Shown here in pieces: positions 25,042 to 34,322 of a stretch of DNA of 64,000 nt; the first letter of the stretch is position 1, and each line of letters starts with the position of its first letter. The stretch is taken from the NCBI RefSeq assembly GCF_018389385.1, contig NZ_CP062698.1:2111501-2175500 (forward strand). The letters are read 5' to 3'. The notes beneath the pieces are model-generated. The model was not told where the DNA came from, made no database searches, and was given only the letters and a program-made list of their open reading frames with translations. This stretch comes from Anthocerotibacter panamensis C109 (GTDB lineage: Bacteria > Cyanobacteriota > Cyanobacteriia > Gloeobacterales > Anthocerotibacteraceae). Made by a program: the position numbers and the translations under genes.

Positions 25042-26115
25042 ATGACCATGACTGAGGAAACTGAAGCTACTGGAGAAACGGTGGGCACGGATGCTCCGGG
25101 GGAAGATTATGACTATTCTGAAAGTTTTCCACTACTTTTACATCGATTGGGCATTTCTCTGGCGGTCACTACCTATCAGGCAGGCAGGCTCTATATCGTC
25201 AGTAGTAATGGGGAGGAAATCAAACTAGCCGGACGAAATTACTCTCGTGCCATGGGCTGCTACGTCCATCCCAAAGGTTTACTCCTTGCTACTAGGAATC
25301 AAGTGCTGTCTTTTACCCGTGCTCCCCACCTCCTACAGCGCTTTTATCCTGAGACTGACTACGATGATCTTTATGTCTCTCAGTTTGCCTATTTTACAGG
25401 GGATATCGCTGTTCATGATGTAGGGTTGATGGGCGATACGGTTGTGGCGGTGAGTAGTACCTTTAATGGGTTGGTAGCGATGAGCACCGACTACAGTTTT
25501 ATCCCAATCTGGAAGCCCCACTTTATCTCTGCGCTTTGCTCGGAAGACCGCTGCCACCTTAATGGCGTAGCGTTTGTGGATGGGAGTCCTCGTTATGTCA
25601 CTGCTATCGCTAGTACCGATCAGGAAGGGGCTTGGCGAGAGCACAAGACTGACGGAGGTATCGTCATGGATGTCGCCACCAACCAAGTCATCTGTCGCGG
25701 GTTGGCGATGCCCCACTCCCCCCGAGTCTACGAGGAAGATTTGTGGGTATTGTCCTCAGGAACCGGAGAATTAGGTGTGGTCAACAGCCTAGGCTTCCAG
25801 CCCATGATTTATTTGCCCGGTTTTTTGAGGGGATTAGCTTTCTATGGACCCTATGCCTTTGTTGGGCTTTCTAAGATTCGCGAAAAGAAGATCTTTGGAG
25901 ATCTACCAATTGAGGAAAAAGTAAACGACCTCAGATGCAGCGTGGAGGTCGTCAACATTCATACCGGGCTTTGGGAAGGTAGTTTGCGCTTCCACAAAGA
26001 GGTGGAGGAACTTTACGATATTCAAATCATCCCTAATAGTCGTCAACCTTTGGTAGTAGGATACGATCAGGTGGAAGATTTCCAGATGCTCTTTGACCTC
26101 CCACGTAAGCGCTAG
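25042..26115 (+). CDS. DUF4915/TIGR03032-family protein
   Basis: A 357-aa protein whose repeated beta-strand pattern resembles the TIGR03032 family (DUF4915), predicted beta-propellers. Segments include SLAVTTYQAGRLYIVSS near the start, DIAVHDVGLMGDTVVAVSS, LCSEDRCHLNGVAFVDGSPR, and MPHSPRVYEEDLWVLSSGTG. The first 25 residues are Glu/Thr-rich and likely disordered. No signal peptide is seen. The molecular role of the family is not known; in some cyanobacteria members sit among glycosyltransferase or tetratricopeptide genes, a context absent here. It has its own promoter and a strong terminator shared with the convergent TonB-dependent receptor gene. Confidence 0.8.
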   Translation: MTMTEETEATGETVGTDAPGEDYDYSESFPLLLHRLGISLAVTTYQAGRLYIVSSNGEEIKLAGRNYSRAMGCYVHPKGLLLATRNQVLSFTRAPHLLQRFYPETDYDDLYVSQFAYFTGDIAVHDVGLMGDTVVAVSSTFNGLVAMSTDYSFIPIWKPHFISALCSEDRCHLNGVAFVDGSPRYVTAIASTDQEGAWREHKTDGGIVMDVATNQVICRGLAMPHSPRVYEEDLWVLSSGTGELGVVNSLGFQPMIYLPGFLRGLAFYGPYAFVGLSKIREKKIFGDLPIEEKVNDLRCSVEVVNIHTGLWEGSLRFHKEVEELYDIQIIPNSRQPLVVGYDQVEDFQMLFDLPRKR

Positions 26116-26124
26116 CCTTCTATA

Positions 26125-26156
26125 AAAAAGCTCCCCACTTTGGTGGGGAGCTTTTT
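26125..26156. terminator. Bidirectional rho-independent terminator
   Basis: AAAAAGCTCCCCAC pairs with GTGGGGAGCTTTTT around a TTTG loop: a perfect 14-bp stem with A and T runs on either side. It therefore serves both the rightward DUF4915 gene and the leftward TonB-dependent receptor gene. Confidence 0.93.
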
Positions 26157-26171
26157 GGTTAGCCAAAAAGC

Positions 26172-28625
26172 TTACAGTGAAGCCTCTAGACCAAACCTGA
26201 ACGTCTGTAGACCAGGAGCACGGATCCGTCCCGAGTTTGCAAAGATGTCAAAGACACCCCCCGTTAAGGTCAGCGTCGGACCGAGCGGGACGCTAGTGGT
26301 GAAGTCAACAACATTATACGCCGGTTGAAAAAGGGTACCAATAATGGGAGTTTCACCCACGAAGTTGGCCGATAAAGCACCAGTAAAGCCGGGGGATGTG
26401 TAACTTATCCTAAGCCCGGTGGTAGTAAAAGGGATACCTGCCGTGGCATAGCCATACAGGAAACCCCCACCAGCTTCAGGTAAACCATTGCGGGCTTGAA
26501 GATCTAGTGATCCAATACCCACAGCAGTGCTGTCTATAAGAGACTCAGTGACGGCCAATTTCCATTGCGGGTCGATTGCCCAATCCAGTACGAAATCCCA
26601 ACCCACGACTTTTTGAGCTTGGGCGTTAATGCTGGTTACAATGTTCTGTCTGACAAATCCGCCAGTTCCATTGGGTATTTGATTGATAGAAACGAGGGTT
26701 CCTTCAAGCAGACTGTTGGTAAGATCAGTTCGGTAGTACGTGGCGCGGAAAGCCACTGAGGGACTGATCGCAACATCCAAACCAATGTCGTAGCCGGTAG
26801 AATTTTCAGGCGCAAGGGCAGGATTTGGTAGGCTTATTTGAGTGGGGATAGGAGCACCCACAGTAAATACAGCCCCTAGCTGAGATAGACCGGGAATTTT
26901 GAAGGCTTGCTGGTAGTTAGCCCTCAGACCGAACGTTTCCCGGCCTTTAGGACCTCCAAAGTTATAGCGGATCCCTGCAGCCGAAGTAGTAAAAGTACCA
27001 AACCGATTGTCATCAGTCAGACGAGAGCCAAAGTTGACGATAAGCGCATCATCGAAGAACTTTAGGTCCTCCGTGATGTAAATAGCCCAACTGTTGCGCT
27101 CAATATCAAAGGGAATAAAGCCCCCTGGTCCAGCCACCCCAAGGGGTGCACCCTCTTGGAAAGACTGGTTACTGCGCTGGGTATTAAATACAAACCCAGC
27201 GTTAAGGATGTTCCCAGGATAAAGCTGGGCAGTATAGCGGATATTGGCTTCAAGAACCCGGTTAGAAACCAACCGCTGTTGACCGCTTGTGTCGCCAAAA
27301 GAACTGTTCAGAGAAACCTGTGTGGACAGGGTATTGAGTTCACTGAGGTTCCAGTCCCAGGTTGCGTTCAGACCAAATTGATCCTCCTTGGCGTCACCGA
27401 ATCTGGTGTTGCGCCCGACAATGCGCTCCCTACCCGTGAAGCAGTATACGTAGGGAAGGCTGGCAGGATCTACACCCTGATATCCCACAGGATAATACCC
27501 ACAGGCGAGTGTCCCTGTTGGAGAGATACCCCGGCGGGTATTTTGTTGTTGGGCGTACACCGTCACTGTATGGTCCTTACCGGGCTTGAAGATTACCTTG
27601 CCGTAGTAGAAGTCGCTAAAGGCGTAAAACTGCTGGCGTTCAAAAAGAGGAGAGGTGTAGGTGGAGCCGACATTCGTCACGGTGACCTGTCCGTTGACTC
27701 GGTCTCGGACAAATATCCCGCCGCCAAAGGGGTCATTCACTGTTGCCGACAATACGGCATTATTGAGAACGGACTGACGTGTGTAGCCTAACTGATAGGC
27801 AAAATAACCCGCAGAGCTAGCGTCTCCGTTACTGCCCGAGTAGTCCAGAGAATAGTTGCTAAAGCCGTAACTACCAAACTGAACCTTTGCGGACAATTTG
27901 GGAGGGCCTTCAGGAATGGTGGTGATGATGTTGATAACCCCACCCACAGCATCTGGACCATAGCGCAACGTGCCGCCACCCGTAACAACCTCAACACGCT
28001 CTACGTTGAGTACAGGCAGTTTTGAGATATCCGAGGAGCGTTCATTAGAGGAACGGACCAACGGGCGGCCATCCTGGAGCAGAATGAAGCGCTGGTCATC
28101 GAAGCCCCGGAAGGTGTTGAGCCCCCGGTTATCGATGCCGCCCAAGGCTTCGGCTAGCGCAAAGCCAGGAACGAGTTTAAGCGCATCCGAAATATTCGCC
28201 GCGCCTGCTGCCTTAATGTCATCTTTGTTTACGACATAGGTAACCTGGGTGTTCTCGCGCTCTGTGGTCTTGCGGCGTTGGGCCGTGACGTTGAATTCGC
28301 TCAGAAGATCTACTGGTTCGTCACCTTCGTCGGCAGCGTCAGCATTGGTTGTCTGCTGGGATAGGAGGGCAGGCGACGCCGGACTAATAGCTGATGCTTG
28401 CTCCCCCCAAGTGGTTGGCAAGGAACCAGATATACCCAGCAGGTCTTTGGCGTTGTTGCCGGTTGGTGTAAGGGCGCGAGCCTCGGCCACTACCGGGGTT
28501 TCTTCAGCTTGGACCGCACCCAGAGTTATGGTGCTGACCAACGTTAAGCAAAAAAGGCAAGCGCTATAGCTAAAAAGACTGGCAGATTTCTTTCTGCCCT
28601 TGCGCGAAAAGTAACTCATCCTCAC
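26172..28625 (-). CDS. TonB-dependent outer-membrane receptor
   Basis: An 817-aa outer-membrane receptor that imports a large or scarce ligand (probably ferric siderophore-like) using TonB energy. It has a Sec signal peptide (about residues 1-40, LFCLTLVSTITLGAVQAEE). A linker with SEFNVTAQRRKTT leads into the plug (ISDALKLVPGFALAEALGG, then RGFDDQRFILLQDGRPLV and VEVVTGGGTLRYGPDAVGG). The remaining 600 residues form the 22-strand barrel. There is no N-terminal STN signalling domain. The C-terminal residue is Leu where most barrels end in an aromatic. No Fur box was visible upstream and no transporter genes lie nearby, so the ligand stays open. GTGTGTGAGG directly precedes the ATG. Confidence 0.92.
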   Translation of the reverse strand: MRMSYFSRKGRKKSASLFSYSACLFCLTLVSTITLGAVQAEETPVVAEARALTPTGNNAKDLLGISGSLPTTWGEQASAISPASPALLSQQTTNADAADEGDEPVDLLSEFNVTAQRRKTTERENTQVTYVVNKDDIKAAGAANISDALKLVPGFALAEALGGIDNRGLNTFRGFDDQRFILLQDGRPLVRSSNERSSDISKLPVLNVERVEVVTGGGTLRYGPDAVGGVINIITTIPEGPPKLSAKVQFGSYGFSNYSLDYSGSNGDASSAGYFAYQLGYTRQSVLNNAVLSATVNDPFGGGIFVRDRVNGQVTVTNVGSTYTSPLFERQQFYAFSDFYYGKVIFKPGKDHTVTVYAQQQNTRRGISPTGTLACGYYPVGYQGVDPASLPYVYCFTGRERIVGRNTRFGDAKEDQFGLNATWDWNLSELNTLSTQVSLNSSFGDTSGQQRLVSNRVLEANIRYTAQLYPGNILNAGFVFNTQRSNQSFQEGAPLGVAGPGGFIPFDIERNSWAIYITEDLKFFDDALIVNFGSRLTDDNRFGTFTTSAAGIRYNFGGPKGRETFGLRANYQQAFKIPGLSQLGAVFTVGAPIPTQISLPNPALAPENSTGYDIGLDVAISPSVAFRATYYRTDLTNSLLEGTLVSINQIPNGTGGFVRQNIVTSINAQAQKVVGWDFVLDWAIDPQWKLAVTESLIDSTAVGIGSLDLQARNGLPEAGGGFLYGYATAGIPFTTTGLRISYTSPGFTGALSANFVGETPIIGTLFQPAYNVVDFTTSVPLGPTLTLTGGVFDIFANSGRIRAPGLQTFRFGLEASL

Positions 28626-28773
28626 ACACCTTCACAACTTCAAAGAAAATTTCTCCTATATTAAGACAGCTTTAAGCTTTAAAAACAGTTAACTACGAAC
28701 TTTTTTTAGTTTTTGGAACTTTGGACGCATTTACAGCGTCATCTCTAGGCCATTACGCCTTAGAGGTATGGCC

Positions 28774-29241
28774 TCACTCCAAAAGGACTACTGCATGGGC
28801 ACAGATGGCTTCGCCCCGGCCCACTGGCCCTACCCCTTCATTCGTTGTGGCTTTGATCCCCACACACGAAGGAGCCACGCCTAAGACCTGGCTCAGGTTG
28901 GCACGCATCATCTCTAGGTGCGGTTTCATTTTAGGAGCTTCGGCCACAATTACAGTGTCCAAATTGACGATGCGATAGTTGTGCTGGGCGACGAGCTGAC
29001 CGACTTTTTCGAGGAGGAGCAGACTGGAGATGTCTTTCCACTCGGGGTCGTCGGGGGGGAAGAGGTGACCAATATCGCCCAAGGCAGCCGCACCTAATAG
29101 AGCGTCCATGATGGCATGGGTGAGGACATCCGCATCCGAATGACCCAACAGCCCCAACGCATAGGGAATCGTCACCCCACCCAGGATCAAAGAGCGTCCA
29201 GGGACGAGGCGGTGTATATCGTAGCCGTTACCTACACGCAT
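28774..29241 (-). CDS. ispF: 2-C-methyl-D-erythritol 2,4-cyclodiphosphate synthase
   Basis: Fifth step of the MEP isoprenoid pathway, cyclising CDP-methylerythritol phosphate to the cyclodiphosphate with release of CMP. The zinc site GYDIHRL (residues 6-12) and [20 protein letters not shown] with further ligand His are typical, as are [14 protein letters not shown] and the C-terminal [18 protein letters not shown]. Length 155 aa is normal. It is transcribed leftward, alone, and divergent from the RNB gene across a region with inverted repeats. Confidence 0.97.
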   Translation of the reverse strand: MRVGNGYDIHRLVPGRSLILGGVTIPYALGLLGHSDADVLTHAIMDALLGAAALGDIGHLFPPDDPEWKDISSLLLLEKVGQLVAQHNYRIVNLDTVIVAEAPKMKPHLEMMRANLSQVLGVAPSCVGIKATTNEGVGPVGRGEAICAHAVVLLE

Positions 29242-29262
29242 CGATGGTTCTCCTGTATCCTC

Positions 29263-29297
29263 TGTGTTCCTTAAATTAAAGATTCACGAGGAACACA
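29263..29297. repeat. Inverted repeat between ispF and the RNB gene
   Basis: TGTGTTCC and GGAACACA are perfect complements separated by 19 bases, 22 bp upstream of the ispF start. A second pair (GACCATCT at 29306 and AGATGGTC at 29389) lies closer to the RNB gene. They could be operator sites for either gene. Confidence 0.35.
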
Positions 29298-29434
29298 AGG
29301 GAGTAGACCATCTACAGGCTACCATCGTTCTAAGGGAACCATCTAAATCAGAACTCCATGCGGGTTCGGTTTTCTCTTGCAAGAGTGCAGATGGTCAATC
29401 AGGGGGCATCTTGAAAGCGCAGGATAGACATTAG

Positions 29435-31429
29435 ATGGATATCGGAGCACTCGTTGAATTTCGTCTTCATGGTGACCGGCAGTTAGGAGTAGTTGCGGGG
29501 CCGGAGGGCAAGGGCAAATGGAACCTCCGAGTCCCCTCCGGGCACGTCCATACCGTCCATCCCCGTCAGGTCAGTTATGTCGTTCCGGGAGAGACCGGCT
29601 TGGGCATTGGTCAGATTGTCGCTTTCAGTGACCGGGTAGAGCTGTTGGTCGCTGGGGCGGACCTAGAGGTGGCCTGGGAGTTGCTCCAGGAAGTCGAGAC
29701 CCCGGTCACACCGCGAGATTTGGCTGGATTGCTCTTCGATCAGGTCACCCCAGAAACTTGTTACGCCGCCCATGTCCTATTGAGCAACGACCGGCTGTAT
29801 TTCAAGCAGAAGGCCGAAGCCTACGAACCCCGCACCCAAGCGCAGGTGGAAGAGATCCGTCATCAACTGGAATCGGCCCAGCGCAAGGCTCGCCAGCACC
29901 AGCAATTCATGCAACGGGTCCAAGATCAATTGCGCCAACCTCGACCCAACCCCTGGCAGGAGACCGACCGCTCCCGCATCGAGTGCCTAGAGCGCTATGT
30001 TTTATGGCAGGACGAGAGTGCGGACAAGACCCAGGCCCAAGAACTACTCCGTGCTTTGGGCTATAAAGAAGACGCCCAGGTAGCCCAACAACTGCTGGTG
30101 GATCTCCAACTCTGGAGCCCCTACGAGAACCTGTTCCTGCGCCGTTCGGGTGTGCCGATTCACTTCCCGGAGCCGGTGTTGGACTACACCCACAAACTGT
30201 TGGACGCCCCTCCCGTAGACTCAGTCCCGCGTACGCTTCTGCACCATTTGGCCGCCTATGCTATTGATGACCCCAGTACCAATGAGATTGACGACGCTCT
30301 GAGCGTAGAACGCCTCCCGGATGGCTCAGAGCGCCTCTGGGTACATATCGCAGACCCGACCCGTTGGGTCCAAGTAGGGGACCCCCTAGACCTGGAAGCC
30401 CGACGCCGTGCCACCAGTATCTACCTACCCGAAATCACCATTCCCATGTTCCCCCCGCTGCTCGCGACCGGGCCTATGAGCCTCTTACCGGGTCGCCAAA
30501 GCTGTGCTTTGAGCTTTGCCATCCAGTTAAGCCCCCTGGGAGAGGTCGTGGACTACCAGATCCAGACAACCCTCCTAGATACGGTCTACCGTCTCGACTA
30601 TCAGGAGGTGGACCAGCTGCTGGAGACCGGGGTGGAGCCCGTCTTAGAGCGTTTGTGGGCGATGGCCCAACAGCGCCGCCAGTACCGTCTGGGCCTGGGG
30701 GGAATTCAGATTGATATGCCGGAAGCCTCGATTAAAGTCAAGAACCGGGGCGAAGACCTACACCTGGAAGTGCTTACCGACAGCCCCGCGCGGGCCTTGG
30801 TCTCGGAGATGATGATCCTCGTCGGGGAGGTAGCAGCCCGCTACGCCCAAACCCACCAATTGCCCCTACCCTACCGAGTCCAGCCCACTCCGACCTTGCC
30901 GCCTGCCGAGGAATTAGAGCGTCTGCCCTGGGGTCCGGTGCGCGACTATGCTATCTGTCGCTGTATGCAACGCGGCGAACTCCGGGTTTCCGCCGGTCGC
31001 CATGGGGGGCTAGGTCTGGATGGCTACGCCCAGGCAACCTCCCCCATCCGCCGCTACAGCGACCTGATTGTCCATTTTCAGATCAAAGCGCATCTACACG
31101 GTCAGACCGTCCCCTATAATGCCCAAACGCTCAAGGAATTGCTGATGACCCTGGAGTCCGCCACGGGGGATGCCGTCTATCTGGAGCGCCAGAGTGTACG
31201 CTACTGGGCCTTGGAATACCTACGCCGCCACCGCGACCAACCGCAACCGGCTCTAGTTCTGGATTGGTCGGGGGGTGACCCGGTGCGTCCGATTGTGCTG
31301 TTGGAGAATTCCGGGCTACGCCTGCCCGTCCGCCTTGACCGCCCGGTGGAGCGCGGGGACATGCTCGATCTCAAAATCACCCATATCGAACCCAGCCGGG
31401 ACTTTTTGATTCTCAAAGAGATGGCTTGA
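29435..31429 (+). CDS. RNB-domain exoribonuclease (RNase II/R family)
   Basis: A 664-aa 3'-to-5' exoribonuclease. An N-terminal region (1-270) of small beta-barrel and helical domains precedes the RNB catalytic domain, which opens AIDDPSTNEIDDALS at about 276. Aligned to E. coli RNase II, the metal ligands D201, D209 and D210 correspond to D278, D286 and D287, while D207 is Glu here. The RNA-channel segment PIRRYSDLIVHFQIKA and a C-terminal S1-like end (DMLDLKITHIEPSRDFLIL) follow. Cyanobacterial and plastid RNB enzymes of this length act in mRNA decay and rRNA maturation. The ATG at 29435 is the natural start. Confidence 0.9.
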   Translation: MDIGALVEFRLHGDRQLGVVAGPEGKGKWNLRVPSGHVHTVHPRQVSYVVPGETGLGIGQIVAFSDRVELLVAGADLEVAWELLQEVETPVTPRDLAGLLFDQVTPETCYAAHVLLSNDRLYFKQKAEAYEPRTQAQVEEIRHQLESAQRKARQHQQFMQRVQDQLRQPRPNPWQETDRSRIECLERYVLWQDESADKTQAQELLRALGYKEDAQVAQQLLVDLQLWSPYENLFLRRSGVPIHFPEPVLDYTHKLLDAPPVDSVPRTLLHHLAAYAIDDPSTNEIDDALSVERLPDGSERLWVHIADPTRWVQVGDPLDLEARRRATSIYLPEITIPMFPPLLATGPMSLLPGRQSCALSFAIQLSPLGEVVDYQIQTTLLDTVYRLDYQEVDQLLETGVEPVLERLWAMAQQRRQYRLGLGGIQIDMPEASIKVKNRGEDLHLEVLTDSPARALVSEMMILVGEVAARYAQTHQLPLPYRVQPTPTLPPAEELERLPWGPVRDYAICRCMQRGELRVSAGRHGGLGLDGYAQATSPIRRYSDLIVHFQIKAHLHGQTVPYNAQTLKELLMTLESATGDAVYLERQSVRYWALEYLRRHRDQPQPALVLDWSGGDPVRPIVLLENSGLRLPVRLDRPVERGDMLDLKITHIEPSRDFLILKEMA

Positions 31430-31437
31430 TACTGACC

Positions 31438-31722
31438 TCAAAGCTCGACTTTGACCCCACGCCAAAAGGCAACCCGACCCTGGATTTGTTTGGCAGCATC
31501 CTTGGGGGTGGGGTAGTACCAAGCAGCATCTTTATTCTCCTTGCCGTCTACCACCACGCTGTAATAGCTGGCTACGCCCTTCCAGGGACAGGTGGTGTGG
31601 TAGCTACTCTCCTTAAAATATTCCCGGTTCAAGGCTTCGGGGGGGAAATATTGATTCCCTTCGACGACGACACAGTCTTTGCTTTCAGCGAGAACGGCCC
31701 CATTCCAGGTTGCTTTGGGCAT
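31438..31722 (-). CDS. DUF427 protein
   Basis: A 94-aa DUF427 protein, a compact beta-rich fold of unknown function found across bacteria and fungi. Hallmarks are ATWNGAVLAESKDCVVVEGN, YFPPEAL, a HTTCPWKGVASYYSV core and the C-terminal AAWYYPTPKDAAKQI. Nothing in its surroundings suggests a role; it follows thyX by 38 bases on the same strand and may share its transcript. Confidence 0.93.
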   Translation of the reverse strand: MPKATWNGAVLAESKDCVVVEGNQYFPPEALNREYFKESSYHTTCPWKGVASYYSVVVDGKENKDAAWYYPTPKDAAKQIQGRVAFWRGVKVEL

Positions 31723-31760
31723 GGCTTGTTTTCCTTATTGCTTCTTTATTCCAGGATAAA

Positions 31761-32450
31761 CTATTCCTTCAACTCAGCCAGTGCTCTAAAAGTCAAGGGG
31801 AAGAGCGGCTCAGCCAGGGCTTTAAAAGAGCGGGCGTATTGCTGGATTTCCCACTGGGCATCTGGACTCAGGCGCAGGTCCAAGAAATGCAGCAAGGCGC
31901 GGATATTAAAGGTTACGTAGAGGCTGGAGTAGGTGCAGTGGGGGAGCACGCCCCGCGCCTGTTCGCGGCAGACCCCGGCTTCCAGCAAGGCTGCATAGGT
32001 TTTATAGGCAGCCTCTACAGCCTGCTGATAAATGCTGATGACCTGAGCTTGCTCAATCGTCTCTGAAGGCACCGACGCCTGACGATTACTCTTGCTCTGT
32101 CCTCGAAATTTACTGGGGACATAAGCGCGGTTTTGCACCTGGATATAGCGCGCGGACTCTTGATTAAAACTTAGATGGCGATGACGTAAAAGCTCCTGAA
32201 TCACATAGAGAGGAGCTGTAATACGGTAGGTGATTAAGTTGTGCTCTAAGGGGGTTCCGTGCTGATGCTTGAGCAGGTATTTAATGAGCTTAAAATTATC
32301 TTCGTCCGAGCGAATTTTGAGATCGTTTGCTAGGGAAACTCTGGCTGCTGCCGCGATCATCCGGTCGTCGCCCACCTGCTGAATAAGCTGCACTGAACTG
32401 ATCCCGTCACCTAGGGGATCGGCCATATCAAGCGTCGCTTCCTCAGTCAT
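31761..32450 (-). CDS. thyX: Flavin-dependent thymidylate synthase
   Basis: Makes dTMP from dUMP with methylenetetrahydrofolate, using FAD and NADPH, so no separate dihydrofolate reductase is required for the step. The ThyX motif RHRHLSFNQESARY is present, with EDNFKLIKYLLKHQHGTPLEH before it and EAGVCREQARGVLPHCTYS after it, giving the nucleotide-site residues. I start at ATG 32450 (GGAG 7 nt upstream); the frame also runs to a TTG at 32471. The length of 229 aa is normal. It follows the SLOG-like gene by 69 bases. Confidence 0.96.
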   Translation of the reverse strand: MTEEATLDMADPLGDGISSVQLIQQVGDDRMIAAAARVSLANDLKIRSDEDNFKLIKYLLKHQHGTPLEHNLITYRITAPLYVIQELLRHRHLSFNQESARYIQVQNRAYVPSKFRGQSKSNRQASVPSETIEQAQVISIYQQAVEAAYKTYAALLEAGVCREQARGVLPHCTYSSLYVTFNIRALLHFLDLRLSPDAQWEIQQYARSFKALAEPLFPLTFRALAELKE

Positions 32451-32519
32451 TTTCCCACTCCAAACCTTCAATCAGGAGCGCCAGTAACGCTGTGTAGCAA
32501 GAGTATACCGCTCAACAAA

Positions 32520-33029
32520 CTAATCAAAGAAAAAGAGGGTAACGATTTTGCGTTGTTCCTCTGCCTGTTGACAGGCAGCAAGAAGCGTGTGGGAGTCATG
32601 AAAGGCAAAGCAGATGAGTTGCTGGCACTTGTCGATGATCTTCTGATTGCACAGGAGACTGGCCTCAGCTAGCGGGAGATGGTTGTGCTCGGGGTGTTCT
32701 ACCAGTTGAATGACGTTCTCTAGCTGGTCTTGAGATTCGCGGGGCTGGCGCTCTAGGCTTTGCGGAAGGATCACCGTGAGTGCTTTGGGGTCAGCGCGGA
32801 GGGCTCCGCGAATGGCAGCTAAATTTGTACCGATTGCCCCAGAAGTAAGGATGCGGTTGCCGACTAAGGCCAGCGCATAGCTGAGCATTTCGATGAGTTG
32901 TTGGTGGGTCCAAGGCACATGTCTTGACCCAAGTATGGCAATTTGCTTAGAACCGGTCTGTTGAATCGTCAGCAGTTCCTGCAAGAAGACATCGATAGTG
33001 GAAGTGCTTTCGGCGGTGGCGCGGGTCAA
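32520..33029 (-). CDS. DprA/SLOG-like protein
   Basis: A 169-aa protein with the Rossmann-like SLOG fold of DprA: KQIAILGSRHVPWTHQQLIEM (nucleotide-binding start), NRILTSGAIGTNLAAIRGAL (the GxxGTN loop), and LTVILPQSLERQPRES. Cyanobacterial genomes annotate relatives as DNA recombination-mediator protein A, but this one lacks the extra domains of full DprA and may bind a nucleotide or cytokinin-like ligand. It starts at TTG, which has GAGGG four bases upstream and no in-frame ATG before it. thyX follows on the same strand. Confidence 0.75.
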   Translation of the reverse strand: MTRATAESTSTIDVFLQELLTIQQTGSKQIAILGSRHVPWTHQQLIEMLSYALALVGNRILTSGAIGTNLAAIRGALRADPKALTVILPQSLERQPRESQDQLENVIQLVEHPEHNHLPLAEASLLCNQKIIDKCQQLICFAFHDSHTLLAACQQAEEQRKIVTLFFFD

Positions 33030-33147
33030 GAGCCCTCATCTTTCTCGCAAAGGTTTATGGATTTCAGGGTAGCAAATGGCCTGCCCTCATTTCCAGAATA
33101 TCCGGGATATTGTTAGATTTGGAGGCGATACGAGCTGCTGACCACCC

Positions 33148-33696
33148 ATGTACCCTGAAACCCAGACGCTTTTTCGCATCTCACCGCTGGTCCGCTATAC
33201 CCTCTATGGTTTGCTCCTTGCTCTGGTCTTGCCCTTGCCGTTTTTGTTGGTACATCAGGGAGCGACCCAATGGCTGCCTGTCACACTCTTGGGGGTCTCG
33301 CTCGGTTGGGGCGTGCTAGTGGGATTGATGAGCCAACGGGTAGCTGTCGATGGGAGCGGGGTACGGGTGGAATACGCGCTTTGGGTGCCGGGGCGGTTGG
33401 TGCGCGGTTGGCAGTTGCCCTGGGAGGATTTGGCACATATCCAAACGCGTGCGACAGGGCAGGGTGGGCAAGTCCATTATCTGGTGAATTATCGGGGGGA
33501 CCGGTTCTTGCTGCCGATGCGGATCGCCGGGTTCGCCCGCCTTTTGCGGCTGATAGAGGAACGCACAGGCTTAGATCTGACGCCAATAAAGCCCCTCGCA
33601 CAGCCTTGGATGTATCTAACGCTACTGTTTTTTGTCGTTATGCTGCTGCTAGTTGACGTTTGGGTGATTGCTGTCGCGGCCTCTGGGCATCCTTGA
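33148..33696 (+). CDS. Membrane protein with PH-like domain
   Basis: A 182-aa membrane protein. Two hydrophobic helices near residues 18-58 are followed by a beta-rich segment (VAVDGSGVRVEYALWVPGRL, WEDLAHIQTRATG, HYLVNYRGDRFLLP), which has the look of a bacterial PH-like (bPH2) domain, and a third helix at about residues 152-175. No enzyme motif. It stands before a YIP1-like membrane protein gene on the same strand and may form a membrane-homeostasis group with it and the lipid kinase, which is conjecture. Confidence 0.65.
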   Translation: MYPETQTLFRISPLVRYTLYGLLLALVLPLPFLLVHQGATQWLPVTLLGVSLGWGVLVGLMSQRVAVDGSGVRVEYALWVPGRLVRGWQLPWEDLAHIQTRATGQGGQVHYLVNYRGDRFLLPMRIAGFARLLRLIEERTGLDLTPIKPLAQPWMYLTLLFFVVMLLLVDVWVIAVAASGHP

Positions 33697-33787
33697 ATGC
33701 CCGGAGGATTTCTATCTGACTCGCTATAATTGGCCTGACCCCTCATTCCCAGCATAGAAAAGCTACATCTAACCAAAGGAGTAGTAC

Positions 33788-34312
33788 ATGTTGGATAGAT
33801 TGCGCGGGGTGGTGACTTTTGATGCCTCGGTCTACCGCGAAATTGCCAAGGATGAGGGTGCTACAGGTTCTGCTGTTCTGGTGTTGGTACTGGTCTCTCT
33901 GGCCCCGGTCTTAGTCATGAGCTTGATTAACAGAGGCGCAGACCTTTTGCTGGCTCCTTTTCATGTTGTGGGGGCACTCCTCGCCTGGTTCTTGTATGCA
34001 GTACTGCTGGCATTTGTTGCAAGGCGCTTTTTTGAAGGAGAGGTGGATACCGAGCAGATGTTGCGGGTGAGCGGCTATTCCAGCGTATTTAATTTGGTGA
34101 GTTTTATCCCGGTGGTCCAAGTGGCGGGGGTAATGCTCTTTATCGTCGGGACTGTCCTGGGGGTGCGTGAAGCGGCTGAGTTTGATGCGCTCAAGGCAGG
34201 ACTAACGGTCCTGGTCACGCTCGCACTCGGGCTCAGTCTCGTCCTGGCACTAGGTATTTTGGTCGCCCTGCTCGGTGGGGTTGCACTACTCCCCCGGTTT
34301 AACAGTCGATGA
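33788..34312 (+). CDS. YIP1-family membrane protein
   Basis: A 174-aa integral membrane protein with about five helices and a short cytosolic start (MLDRLRGVVTFDASVYREIA), fitting the Yip1/DUF1282 family. The loop EGEVDTEQMLRVSGYSSVFN holds the family's typical Gly/Tyr segment before a helix. AAAGGAG precedes the ATG at a good distance. Its role in bacteria is unknown; the lipid kinase gene follows ten bases later, so the two are probably translated from one message. Confidence 0.75.
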   Translation: MLDRLRGVVTFDASVYREIAKDEGATGSAVLVLVLVSLAPVLVMSLINRGADLLLAPFHVVGALLAWFLYAVLLAFVARRFFEGEVDTEQMLRVSGYSSVFNLVSFIPVVQVAGVMLFIVGTVLGVREAAEFDALKAGLTVLVTLALGLSLVLALGILVALLGGVALLPRFNSR

Positions 34313-34322
34313 CGGCCTCGTG

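Noticed and set aside
27156-27791. Long rightward frame inside the TonB-dependent receptor gene
   Set aside because: Lies wholly within a clear receptor gene on the other strand and shows no family motif.
28626-28773. Fur box upstream of the TonB-dependent receptor
   Set aside because: The region is AT-rich, but I could not find a convincing Fur-like 19-bp repeat; the iron link rests only on the protein family.
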